Virus record (IMG/VR): IMGVR_UViG_3300022929_000083
Coordinates: 1-36,788 of that record
Direction: 5' to 3' (one strand)
From: a virus
DNA: 36,788 nucleotides
Shown: positions 23,698 through 31,243 of the stretch, in pieces
How the letters are laid out: every line of letters starts with the position of its first letter
How positions within the stretch are numbered: position 1 is the stretch's first letter
The notes under the pieces: model-generated
The model's database searches: none
The model's input: the letters and a program-made list of their open reading frames with translations, nothing else
Told to the model about the DNA's origin: nothing
Translations under genes and position numbers: made by a program

Positions 23698-24633
23698 ATG
23701 TCAGAATTCTTGTGGGTCGAAAAATACCGTCCGAAAACAATTGAAGATACAATTCTTCCGAAAGAGCTGAAGGAAACCTTTTCTAAGATCATAGAATCTG
23801 GTGAAGTTCCTAACATGCTTTTTACTGGTACTGCTGGTCTTGGTAAGACTACTGTAGCACGTGCGCTATGCAATCAACTTGGCTTAGACTATATCCTAAT
23901 CAATGGATCAGAAGAAGGCAACATTGATACGCTGCGAAATAAAGTAAAGTCATTTGCTTCTACAGTATCGCTGCAAGGTGGATATAAAGTAATCATCCTT
24001 GACGAAGCAGATTATCTAAATCCACAATCAACTCAACCTGCCCTCCGCGGTTTTATCGAAGAGTTCTCTAACAACTGCAGATTTATTCTGACGTGTAACT
24101 TCAAAAACCGTATCATCGAGCCTCTGCATTCACGGTGTTCAACCTATGAGTTTAATACCTCTAAAAAGAATGTAGCAGTCCTCGCCTCGCAGTTCATGAA
24201 ACGAGTCGAAACAATTCTAGCTACAGAAGGAATTACGTTCAATCAAAAGGTAGTTGCTGAACTAATCATGAAGCATCTGCCAGATTGGCGTCGCGTGCTC
24301 AATGAACTTCAAAGATATTCTGTATCTGGAACGATTGATGCTGGTATCCTTGTTAATCTATCAGACGACAATGTCCAATCGCTTATTGGCTTTCTTAAGC
24401 AAAAAGACTTTAAGCAAATGCGACAGTGGGTAGTAAACAATATTGACACTGAGCCTCAAGCAATTTTCCGTAAGATATATGATAACATCCAATCGTCTGC
24501 TAAACCGCAATCGATTCCACAGGCAATTCTTATCCTTGCCGACTATCAGTACAAGAATGCTTTTGTTGCTGACCATGAACTGAACGTTGTAGCTTGTATG
24601 ATTGAGCTCATGGCTAATGTGGAGTGGAACTGA
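23698..24633 (+). CDS. 44: Clamp loader large subunit gp44
   Basis: A 311-residue AAA+ protein (T4 gp44, 319) that with gp62 loads the gp45 clamp at primer-template junctions using ATP. It has the RFC-type start WVEKYRPKTIEDTILP, Walker A GTAGLGKTT (44-52), Walker B ILDEAD (about 100-105) and the arginine finger motif SRC near residue 148. The C-terminal helical collar domain follows. It begins with ATG shortly after a TGTAC-class promoter and its stop overlaps a small membrane-peptide gene (TGATG), then gp62. Confidence 0.96.
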   Translation: MSEFLWVEKYRPKTIEDTILPKELKETFSKIIESGEVPNMLFTGTAGLGKTTVARALCNQLGLDYILINGSEEGNIDTLRNKVKSFASTVSLQGGYKVIILDEADYLNPQSTQPALRGFIEEFSNNCRFILTCNFKNRIIEPLHSRCSTYEFNTSKKNVAVLASQFMKRVETILATEGITFNQKVVAELIMKHLPDWRRVLNELQRYSVSGTIDAGILVNLSDDNVQSLIGFLKQKDFKQMRQWVVNNIDTEPQAIFRKIYDNIQSSAKPQSIPQAILILADYQYKNAFVADHELNVVACMIELMANVEWN

Positions 24634-24752
24634 TGGAAACTATCCTTGTATGGGGTATGTTAATAGCAATATTTGTAACTGGATTTGTGGTGAAAGAGAT
24701 TCAGATAGAAGCAGAAATCAGGGAGATCGAGAAGAAAGATGAATCCATTTGA
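24633..24752 (+). CDS. 39-residue single-span membrane peptide
   Basis: A 39-codon frame between gp44 and gp62. The protein starts METILVWGMLIAIFVTGFVV, a hydrophobic span of about 17 residues, followed by a highly charged helix (KEIQIEAEIREIEKKDE). The ATG overlaps the gp44 stop (TGATG) and the stop lies 14 bases inside gp62, an arrangement expected of a translated gene; it also fills the only gap between two clamp-loader genes. No family recognised. It could be a tail-anchored regulator or a translational relay for gp62. Confidence 0.65.
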   Translation: METILVWGMLIAIFVTGFVVKEIQIEAEIREIEKKDESI

Positions 24753-25113
24753 TTACTTAAATGCAATTAACTATACCAAAAAAGATATTATGGTAGACGA
24801 TCTAACTGAAAAATCGTATAGTGCATTTATGGTTAATCGTGGATTGTCATACTTTAATGATACCGTGCTATATGCTAATGAGATGAACATACATCATCAC
24901 CTAGATTCAAAGCTTCAATTTCATTTTTTAATAAATACTGTTAGGCCCAGAAAAAGATTCTCAAAATGGTTGAAGAATTCTGATCCTAACTCGCTGGATA
25001 TCGTGAAAGAATATTATGGCTATAGTAATGAAAAAGCTCGCCAAGTGCTTTCACTTTTATCTGATAATGAAATAAATGAATTGAAGTTGAGGTTGAATAA
25101 AGGTGGAAAATAA
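24739..25113 (+). CDS. 62: Clamp loader small subunit gp62
   Basis: A 124-residue protein in the place of T4 gp62 (187 residues), the non-ATPase clamp loader subunit. The N-terminal PFDYLNAINYTKKDIM is a gp62 mark, followed by VNRGLSYFNDTVLYANEMNI and the RPRKRFSKWLK basic segment shared with the family. It is about 60 residues shorter than the T4 form, the C-terminal domain being reduced, as in other marine T4-like phages. It overlaps the small membrane-peptide gene at its start by 14 bases and regA at its end by 11 bases. Confidence 0.9.
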   Translation: MNPFDYLNAINYTKKDIMVDDLTEKSYSAFMVNRGLSYFNDTVLYANEMNIHHHLDSKLQFHFLINTVRPRKRFSKWLKNSDPNSLDIVKEYYGYSNEKARQVLSLLSDNEINELKLRLNKGGK

Positions 25114-25525
25114 TAATAATGAGGATCAGGTTGTTGCTTGGGATCCAAGCGCAATGCTGGAAGTTACATTGAATGAGCCCGACGACTTTCTTAAGGTTCG
25201 TGAAACATTGACGCGCATTGGTGTTGCATCACGTAAAGATCGTAAACTATATCAATCTTGCCATATACTACATAAGCAGGGTAGATATTTTATAGTGCAC
25301 TTTAAAGAGCTCTTTTTACTTGACGCAAAGCCATCGAATCTAACGTTAAATGATGTTCAGCGAAGAAATACTATAGCCACTCTACTTTCGGATTGGGGGC
25401 TACTTACTATGGTTAATCCTGAAGCAGGAAGTGATTGCGCTCCGTTAAGGCAAATTAAAGTAATTTCCCATTCAGAAAAAAATAACTGGGAACTATCTCC
25501 CAAATACAATATCGGAAACAAATAA
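25103..25525 (+). CDS. regA: Translational repressor RegA
   Basis: A 140-residue RNA-binding translational repressor (T4 RegA, 122) that shuts off early and replication mRNAs by blocking their start sites. It keeps the family core nearly residue for residue: EVTLNEPDDFLKVRETLTRI, LYQSCHILHKQGRYFIVHFK, WELSPKYNIGN at the C-terminus. The start is GTG at 25103, which adds 17 residues (ENNNNEDQVVAWDPSA) before the segment where T4 RegA begins; an in-frame ATG at 25154 would give a protein starting exactly like T4 RegA. It overlaps gp62 by 11 bases. Confidence 0.95.
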   Translation: MENNNNEDQVVAWDPSAMLEVTLNEPDDFLKVRETLTRIGVASRKDRKLYQSCHILHKQGRYFIVHFKELFLLDAKPSNLTLNDVQRRNTIATLLSDWGLLTMVNPEAGSDCAPLRQIKVISHSEKNNWELSPKYNIGNK

Positions 25526-25535
25526 AGGATATCAT

Positions 25536-26432
25536 ATGTGCGTCGTCGCTGTTAAGTATTTTGATGGTGTCGGTTTTGTTGGATCTAAAAATAGAGATAG
25601 AAACTATCTTCCCTCTATCCAAATTGTCCAATCAAATAGGACTGGCGTTCAACGCCTATATATTGATGATCTAAAAAGTAGATATACTGAAGGACTAAAT
25701 GAATTTGGTCTATGCATATTATCAGCTTCTCTTTCAGTAAAAAGCGATGAAAAAGAAGCTGATAAAGTAGATGCGTACCAGAGAAAGAGAAATGATCCTG
25801 GGTTTATGTCTCCTGACGGTAAAACTATCAGAGACGCTTTGCTTCTTAAAAGCCCGATGAAAGCTATTAACTTATTGGTGCAGAAAGAACTTGCTGGTTG
25901 TACTATAGTTTTTAATTCTGATGAGTGTTACTTACTTGAAGGTGGATTTACTGTAAAAAAAGAAGATGCTACAAAAGAAAATCCTAGGGAATACATATAT
26001 AAAGTTGTAAAAGTAAAAGATATGATTGTAAGAACTAACCACGGTATACTTATACCGGAGTTAGGATACGATTCAAATGCAGAAGATCCGTATTTTAAGC
26101 ATTCACGTAAGTCTTCTGAAATGAGATTAAAATACGCTAAAGCTTCTGTTGCGAAAAACGAAAACCCATTAGATATGCTCGATGCTATATCTGTTTCGCC
26201 AGATAAAGATACCTTTATGAATCCTGTTAGAACTGGCGATCCAGCAAAAGGTGATATGGTTACAACTGGTCAATTAATGTTGGTACCTAAAGATCGTACT
26301 CTCCATTATAGGCCGCTATTTTCAGAAGTACAATTTAAGTATTCTAAATTGAATGGCCCAGAAGCAAAAACGTTTTTTGAGATAATATCATCTAAAAAAC
26401 TCTTGGGCTTTAAAGAATTACACAATATGTAA
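25536..26432 (+). CDS. Ntn-hydrolase fold protein (peptidase C45/choloylglycine-hydrolase-like)
   Basis: A 298-residue protein that starts MCVVAVKYF. Cys2 would become the N-terminal nucleophile after Met removal. A matching active-site block SKNRDRNY (17-24, with Asp21 and Arg20/22) and RTNHG (Asn168) are at the spacing seen in the Ntn-hydrolase superfamily that includes acyltransferases and amidases of the C45/C59 type. No signal peptide is present, so it acts in the cytoplasm. The likely reaction is amide-bond hydrolysis or acyl transfer; the substrate is unknown. RBS AAAGGATATC lies just before the ATG. It follows RegA by 10 bases and is followed by a hairpin and the Hsp20 gene. Confidence 0.7.
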   Translation: MCVVAVKYFDGVGFVGSKNRDRNYLPSIQIVQSNRTGVQRLYIDDLKSRYTEGLNEFGLCILSASLSVKSDEKEADKVDAYQRKRNDPGFMSPDGKTIRDALLLKSPMKAINLLVQKELAGCTIVFNSDECYLLEGGFTVKKEDATKENPREYIYKVVKVKDMIVRTNHGILIPELGYDSNAEDPYFKHSRKSSEMRLKYAKASVAKNENPLDMLDAISVSPDKDTFMNPVRTGDPAKGDMVTTGQLMLVPKDRTLHYRPLFSEVQFKYSKLNGPEAKTFFEIISSKKLLGFKELHNM

Positions 26433-26450
26433 ATATCGTGTATATATAGT

Positions 26451-26485
26451 AATGAGGTGCGGATAGGCCGGCCTCATTTATTTTA
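26451..26485 (+). terminator. Possible hairpin terminator before hsp20
   Basis: AATGAGG (26451-26457) and CCTCATT (26472-26478) are complementary, with GGCCGGCC in the intervening 14 bases, followed by TATTTTA. The long interior and imperfect T-run make termination uncertain. It could separate the Ntn-hydrolase from the Hsp20 gene. Confidence 0.45.
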
Positions 26486-26507
26486 CCTTGCTTAATAGGA
26501 GGTCATT

Positions 26508-26948
26508 ATGACACATCTTAATGCGTTTCGTGCGCACCCATCTTTTATCGGCTTTGATAGACTCTTTAGGGATCTGGAAACTTCGTCAGATAAAGCTGCG
26601 AATTATCCGCCATATAACATTGTCTATTTTGACGATAAAGACAAATTCAATATAGAAGTAGCAATTGCTGGATTCAGCATGGAAGACCTCGATATTGAAT
26701 TACGCGATCAGGTTCTAACTATTACTGGAAGTCCAGTACACGCAGAAGATCGTAACTATGTACATAAAGGAATTTCATCTCGCAAGTTCAAGCATTCATT
26801 TAACTTAGCACAGTACGTGGAAGTTAAGTCTGCAAATCTTGTGAATGGAATCCTTACAATCCATCTTGCACGTGAACTTCCAGATGAAAAGAAGCCTCGT
26901 AAGATTGCGATTGAAACAGAATCTCCTCAGCTCTTAATAGAGGATTAA
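26508..26948 (+). CDS. hsp20: Small heat shock protein Hsp20
   Basis: A 146-residue IbpA-type small heat shock protein. The alpha-crystallin domain runs from about residue 40 to 130: FNIEVAIAGFSMEDLDIELR, VLTITGSP, then an IxI-like C-terminal segment. The HKGISSRKFKHSFNL block is the usual IbpA position for the GIAxRxFxRxFxL motif. ATP-independent holdase chaperones of this kind are common in T4-like cyanophages and marine phages, where they may protect proteins during assembly. A strong AGGAGG RBS precedes the ATG, and an intrinsic terminator with a TTCG loop follows 8 bases after the stop. Confidence 0.95.
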   Translation: MTHLNAFRAHPSFIGFDRLFRDLETSSDKAANYPPYNIVYFDDKDKFNIEVAIAGFSMEDLDIELRDQVLTITGSPVHAEDRNYVHKGISSRKFKHSFNLAQYVEVKSANLVNGILTIHLARELPDEKKPRKIAIETESPQLLIED

Positions 26949-26955
26949 CTCTATG

Positions 26956-26983
26956 GCGCCTCTTCGGAGGCGCTTTCTTTTTT
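26956..26983 (+). terminator. Intrinsic terminator after hsp20
   Basis: GCGCCTC (26956-26962), a TTCG loop and GAGGCGC (26967-26973) form a perfect 7-bp stem, followed by TTTCTTTTTT. It has the same UUCG loop as the terminators after gp23 and at 33743. Confidence 0.92.
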
Positions 26984-26993
26984 AGGTAAATTT

Positions 26994-27278
26994 ATGAAAA
27001 CAGTGAAAGTTATACGATTGATTAGTGGTGAAGAAGTAATTGCATACGTAAAAGAAGTTGAAGAAGGATTTGAGCTTGAAACTCCTGGCATGATTGTACC
27101 AACCGAAAAGGGCGTAGGCATAATGAATATGATGCCATATACAACAATGCAAGATGAACCTACTTTGCTTAAGCATAGCATGGTGGGGTTTGTGACTAGT
27201 CCAGTTGAAGGTCTAGAACAGCAGTATCGATCAATCCATCAAAAGGTAATTGCTCCTGAAAAAAAGATCATTCTATAG
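26994..27278 (+). CDS. Sm-like (LSm-fold) phage protein, copy 2
   Basis: A 94-residue protein beginning VKVIRLISGEEVIAYVKEVE, an Sm-like strand-turn-strand with the conserved SGEE-I/V core, followed by GFELETPGMIVPT and a strand near GIMNMMPYT. It is paralogous in pattern to the protein at 13823. Reported relatives from cyanophages have the Sm fold, so RNA binding is a reasonable inference, not a demonstrated activity. It starts with ATG after TAGGTAAATTT directly behind the hsp20 terminator, and ends before the gp43 promoter. The C-terminal helix region (EQQYRSIHQKV) differs from copy 1. Confidence 0.7.
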   Translation: MKTVKVIRLISGEEVIAYVKEVEEGFELETPGMIVPTEKGVGIMNMMPYTTMQDEPTLLKHSMVGFVTSPVEGLEQQYRSIHQKVIAPEKKIIL

Positions 27279-27307
27279 TATACAACTCCGCAAAAGTGTG
27301 ATATAAT
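27279..27307 (+). promoter_or_regulatory. TATACA-17-TATAAT promoter before gp43
   Basis: TATACA (27279-27284), 17 bases with CAAAA in the fixed place, TATAAT (27302-27307), 29 bases before the TTG start of DNA polymerase. The -35 box differs by one base from TGTACA. It overlaps the stop of the preceding gene closely. Confidence 0.75.
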
Positions 27308-27336
27308 GTACTATATTATTGAGAAGGAGTTTTATT

Positions 27337-29829
27337 TTGAGTTTTTATACTAGTGTTGCTAGATATGGCAATCAATTACTTTATCGTGGATACAACAATT
27401 CTGGAAATAGAGTACAGAAAAAAGTAAAGTTCAAACCTAAGCTTTTCATTCCTTCTAATAAAGAAAATGTATGGAAGTCAATCGATGGTACTAGCGTATC
27501 ACCGATTGATTTTAGTACTATGCGTGAAGCAAAGGAATTTATAGAGCAATATAAAGGCGTACAAAATTTTAAGATATACGGTACGCAGAACTATATTCAT
27601 CAGTTTATTACTGAAACCTTCCCAGACGAAATCGAATTCAACCGTAACTTTATTAATGTAGCAGCTATCGATATCGAGGTTGCATCTGATGATGGGTTTC
27701 CGTTTCCTGAAGAAGCTGCACATCCTATAACAGCTATTTGTATCAAGAACAATATTGATAACATCTATCACGTGTGGGCAAGTGGAGATTACGATCCAGC
27801 AAAAACTGAACTTCCTCATCTAAAAATTGAATATACTCGATGCGAATCAGAAAAACATCTTCTCGCATCTTTTGTTCATTGGTGGGAAAAGGAAGAAAAT
27901 ACTCCAGACGTAATTACTGGCTGGAACTCTAGACTCTTCGATATTCCTTACATTGTAAATCGTATGAATCGATTGTTCGGTGAAGATTCAATTAAGTCGC
28001 TATCTCCATGGAAGTCTGTGCAATACCGACAAGTTGCTGTAAAAGGTAAGCAGATGGATACCTACGATATATCAGGTATTCAGCAAATGGACTATCTCGA
28101 CCTCTTTCAAAAGTTTGGCTATTCATATGGTCCACAAGAATCATACAAGCTTGACCATATAGCACACGTCGTACTCGGTGAAAATAAGATATCGTATGAC
28201 GACTACGGGAATCTACATACGCTTTATAAAAACAATCATCAAAAATTCATTGACTATAACATTAAAGACGTAGAGCTTATCGATCGCCTCGAAGAAAAGA
28301 TGGGTCTTATTACGCTAGCCATGACGATTGCTTATAAAGGTGGTGTGAACTATTCAGATACATTCGGTACTACAGCAATATGGGATTCGATCATTTATCG
28401 AGAACTCAATCGAAAGAAAGTAGTACCGCCTCCTTCAGAAGAGAAGTTCAAAGCAAAGTATCCAGGCGGTTATGTAAAAGAGCCTCAGGTAGGAATACAT
28501 GATTGGGTCGTATCGTTCGACTTAAACTCGCTGTATCCGAATCTGATTGTGCAATACAACATGTCACCTGAAACCTTGCAAGATGAAACTCATGCATCTG
28601 GTGTAGACTATTATCTTCGCACTACAGAAAAAGTCAAGTCAAAGCATTCCGTTGCAGCTAACGGTTCTACGTATACTCACGAGTTTCAAGGTGTACTTCC
28701 GAACATCATTGTCAAATATTATGATGAGCGTAAAGCTGTAAAGAAGCAAATGCTTCAAGCAATGCAGGAGAATGAAAAGAATCCATCTATTAAGCTTGAG
28801 CGTGAAATCAATCAGCTCGAAAACAGACAGATGGCTATTAAGATTCTACTTAACTCTCTTTATGGTGCGCTAGGCAATAAGTACTTCAGGTATTTTGACC
28901 TTCGCGTAGCTGAAGGTATTACGTTATCTGGTCAACTAGCAATTAGATCTGCAGAGCAAGCACTTAATATCGCAATGAATAAGTTGTTAGGTTCTGACAA
29001 TGTTGACTATGTAATTGCAATCGATACTGATTCGCTTTATGTTAACTTCGGACCATTAGTCAATAAGTTTAATCCGGTAAATCCAGTAAAATTCTTAGAT
29101 GACATTTGCCAGCAGCATTTCGAAAAGGTATTCAAAGAATCGTATTCAGCATTATCGGATAAGATGAATTGCTATGATAATCGAATGGTTATGGGTCGTG
29201 AGGTAATTGCAGATCGTGGCATATGGACAGCAAAGAAACGATACATTCTGAATGTGCATAACTCAGAAGGTGTTCAATATGCTGAACCAAAACTTAAGAT
29301 TATGGGCATTGAGGCAATTAAGTCTTCAACTCCTGCCGTGTGTCGTGATGCCCTTAAGAACTTATTCAAAGTTATTATTGCTGGATCTGAAAGTAAAACT
29401 CAAAAAGCAATACTCGACTTCAAAAACTATTTTAGGACTCTTCCGCCTGAAGATATATCATTCCCTCGTGGAGTAAACGATATCAATAAGTGGAAACGTA
29501 AGTCGACTATATACAGTAAAGGTACACCGATTCACGTGAGAGGTGCATTGTTATATAACTATCATATCAAAGACAAAAATCTGCAAAAGAAATATGAACT
29601 AATCCAGAATGGTGAGAAGATAAAATTCTGTTATCTAAAAATACCGAACAGCATTCGTGAAAATGTTATATCGTTTCCCGTCTATTTTCCTGAAGACTTG
29701 CACCTAAAAAAATATGTTGATTACGATCTACAATTTCAGAAAACGTTCATAGATCCTATCGAGCCGATTCTTACTGCAGTTGGATGGACAGTTGAAGAAC
29801 AGAATACACTTGAAAGCTTTTTCGAATAG
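27337..29829 (+). CDS. 43: Replicative DNA polymerase gp43 (family B)
   Basis: An 830-residue family B polymerase with proofreading (T4 gp43, 898). Exonuclease motif I is AAIDIEVAS with Asp112 and Glu114, the same numbers as in T4; Exo II is NSRLFDIPYI and Exo III YNIKDVELIDR. Polymerase motif A is DLNSLYPNL, motif B KILLNSLYGALGN and motif C IAIDTDSLY with Asp563/Asp565. I start it at the TTG at 27337, because AAGGAG lies 7 bases upstream and the numbering then matches T4; a TTG six codons earlier lacks a ribosome site. The C-terminus (LESFFE) resembles a clamp-binding tail. It follows a TGTAC-class promoter. Confidence 0.97.
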   Translation: MSFYTSVARYGNQLLYRGYNNSGNRVQKKVKFKPKLFIPSNKENVWKSIDGTSVSPIDFSTMREAKEFIEQYKGVQNFKIYGTQNYIHQFITETFPDEIEFNRNFINVAAIDIEVASDDGFPFPEEAAHPITAICIKNNIDNIYHVWASGDYDPAKTELPHLKIEYTRCESEKHLLASFVHWWEKEENTPDVITGWNSRLFDIPYIVNRMNRLFGEDSIKSLSPWKSVQYRQVAVKGKQMDTYDISGIQQMDYLDLFQKFGYSYGPQESYKLDHIAHVVLGENKISYDDYGNLHTLYKNNHQKFIDYNIKDVELIDRLEEKMGLITLAMTIAYKGGVNYSDTFGTTAIWDSIIYRELNRKKVVPPPSEEKFKAKYPGGYVKEPQVGIHDWVVSFDLNSLYPNLIVQYNMSPETLQDETHASGVDYYLRTTEKVKSKHSVAANGSTYTHEFQGVLPNIIVKYYDERKAVKKQMLQAMQENEKNPSIKLEREINQLENRQMAIKILLNSLYGALGNKYFRYFDLRVAEGITLSGQLAIRSAEQALNIAMNKLLGSDNVDYVIAIDTDSLYVNFGPLVNKFNPVNPVKFLDDICQQHFEKVFKESYSALSDKMNCYDNRMVMGREVIADRGIWTAKKRYILNVHNSEGVQYAEPKLKIMGIEAIKSSTPAVCRDALKNLFKVIIAGSESKTQKAILDFKNYFRTLPPEDISFPRGVNDINKWKRKSTIYSKGTPIHVRGALLYNYHIKDKNLQKKYELIQNGEKIKFCYLKIPNSIRENVISFPVYFPEDLHLKKYVDYDLQFQKTFIDPIEPILTAVGWTVEEQNTLESFFE

Positions 29830-29830
29830 G

Positions 29831-29859
29831 TGTACATTTTTGCAAAAGCGTGGTATAAT
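29831..29859 (+). promoter_or_regulatory. TGTACA-17-TATAAT promoter before the MazG-like gene
   Basis: TGTACA (29831-29836), 17 bases containing CAAAA, TATAAT (29854-29859), 30 bases before the ATG at 29889. The promoter starts 2 bases after the gp43 stop. Confidence 0.85.
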
Positions 29860-29888
29860 ATACTATAAACTAAAATACAGGAGTTGTT

Positions 29889-30311
29889 ATGAGTAAAGAT
29901 TGGGTGCAAGATATCAATGACATGCACAAAAAATACGGTGTGCATGAATGGGTATCAGAAAAAATTATCAATAGCGATGTCGAAAAGCTTCAGGCATTCC
30001 TTAAGTTTCGTCTTGCGTTCTTAGATGAAGAGCTAACTGAAACTATTAATGCAGCTGGTGTAAAAGATCCAGAAGAAATTGTAGACGGTCTTATTGATCT
30101 GTGCGTTGTTGCTATTGGTACACTTGATTCGTTTGGTATTGATGCATATCAAGCATGGGATCGTGTGCATGCTGCAAACATGGCTAAAGAGGTTGGTGTA
30201 AAAGAATCACGTCCAAATCCACTCGGACTACCGGATCTGATCAAACCAAAAGAATGGAAAGCACCGGATCATTCTGGCAATCATGGATTTTTACCACGAA
30301 CATTTAAGTAA
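29889..30311 (+). CDS. MazG-like nucleoside triphosphate pyrophosphohydrolase
   Basis: A 140-residue all-alpha NTP pyrophosphohydrolase (PRA-PH/MazG superfamily). The metal-binding motif is spread over LDEELTETINA (about residues 45-56, EEL-E) and EEIVDGLIDLCVVAIGTLDS (the E-x-x-D pair). Such enzymes hydrolyse NTPs or ppGpp-like nucleotides, and phage versions are proposed to adjust host nucleotide pools. RBS CAGGAG precedes the ATG and a strong TGTAC-class promoter lies 30 bases upstream. The stop shares one base with the ATG of the next gene (TAATG), so the two are translationally coupled. Confidence 0.85.
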   Translation: MSKDWVQDINDMHKKYGVHEWVSEKIINSDVEKLQAFLKFRLAFLDEELTETINAAGVKDPEEIVDGLIDLCVVAIGTLDSFGIDAYQAWDRVHAANMAKEVGVKESRPNPLGLPDLIKPKEWKAPDHSGNHGFLPRTFK

Positions 30312-31243
30312 TGTATTCACTTACGCTATTCAAATCACATTGGGATAATAAAACGAATCGTCGAATGGACTTCAATTCTTGGAGCGAGTTCGAGGATTTG
30401 CTGTATTCATTATCTAAAATCGACGTAAAAAATAAAAAAGATGCACAACTAATATCTCCAGCAGTATATCATGATGGCACTACACGCGCTAATAAGAATG
30501 TAGAGAAGTGGTGTGGTTGGGCAGCAGTTGATGTTGATGATTTAGATTGCACAATGGAGAATCTACGAGATGTACTTAATACTCGCATTAATAATTCTTG
30601 GAAGTATATTTGCTATTCTACGGCAAGTTCAAGTATTGATAAGCCGAAGTTCAGACTTGTCTTCAGTCTTAATAGGAGCATTGAATCGGACAAAATACAA
30701 CATTTCTGGTATGCCCTCAATACCGAACTTGACTCGATGGGAGATAAGCAAACTAAAGACGTTTCACGAATGTATTACATCCCTGCGAACTATGCTGATT
30801 CTAACAACTTTATTTTCAGTAATCCAGGCGATGATATTGATGTCAATGCTCTTCTTATAAAGCATCCGTATGCACAAAAGAAAACCGGCAATACGCTGTT
30901 TGATTCCTTACCGGAAGAAATGCAAAAGCAATTGATTGCACATCGTAAAGAGCAAATGGATAATACTAATATTAGATGGACTTCTTATACTAATTGTCCA
31001 TTCGTTAGTAAGAAGTTGGTTTTAGAATATAAGACAATATCTGAAACCGGTTGGTATCATAAGATGTATCAACTCATGGTATCAATCGCAGCAAATGCAG
31101 TAAAGCAAAAATATCCGATCACCACTCAAGAAATTGTAGATCTATGTAAAGAGCTAGATCTTGAAACTGGTAATTGGTATGAGAATAGACCACTTGATAC
31201 TGAAGCAAATCGAGCAATCGAATTTGTGTATACGAATCTATGA
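30311..31243 (+). CDS. Primase-like (AEP-type) protein of unknown activity
   Basis: A 310-residue protein. The block WCGWAAVDVDDLD (DxD, about 68-80), YSTASSSIDKPKFRLVFSLN and DVSRMYYIPA is laid out like the archaeo-eukaryotic primase/PrimPol-type domains of mobile elements, which carry DxD, a (T)HS-H motif and a conserved Arg-rich strand. Here the usual His of the second motif is Ala/Ser, so catalysis is doubtful. The C-terminal 130 residues are helical and could be a regulatory domain. It lies directly after DNA polymerase and the MazG gene, consistent with replication. The ATG shares one base with the upstream stop and the stop overlaps the next ATG (ATGA). Confidence 0.5.
   Translation: MYSLTLFKSHWDNKTNRRMDFNSWSEFEDLLYSLSKIDVKNKKDAQLISPAVYHDGTTRANKNVEKWCGWAAVDVDDLDCTMENLRDVLNTRINNSWKYICYSTASSSIDKPKFRLVFSLNRSIESDKIQHFWYALNTELDSMGDKQTKDVSRMYYIPANYADSNNFIFSNPGDDIDVNALLIKHPYAQKKTGNTLFDSLPEEMQKQLIAHRKEQMDNTNIRWTSYTNCPFVSKKLVLEYKTISETGWYHKMYQLMVSIAANAVKQKYPITTQEIVDLCKELDLETGNWYENRPLDTEANRAIEFVYTNL

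Noticed and set aside
26441-26448. TATATATA before hsp20 as a late promoter
   Set aside because: It differs from the TATAAATA consensus and lies before a hairpin that would end such a transcript. Not listed.
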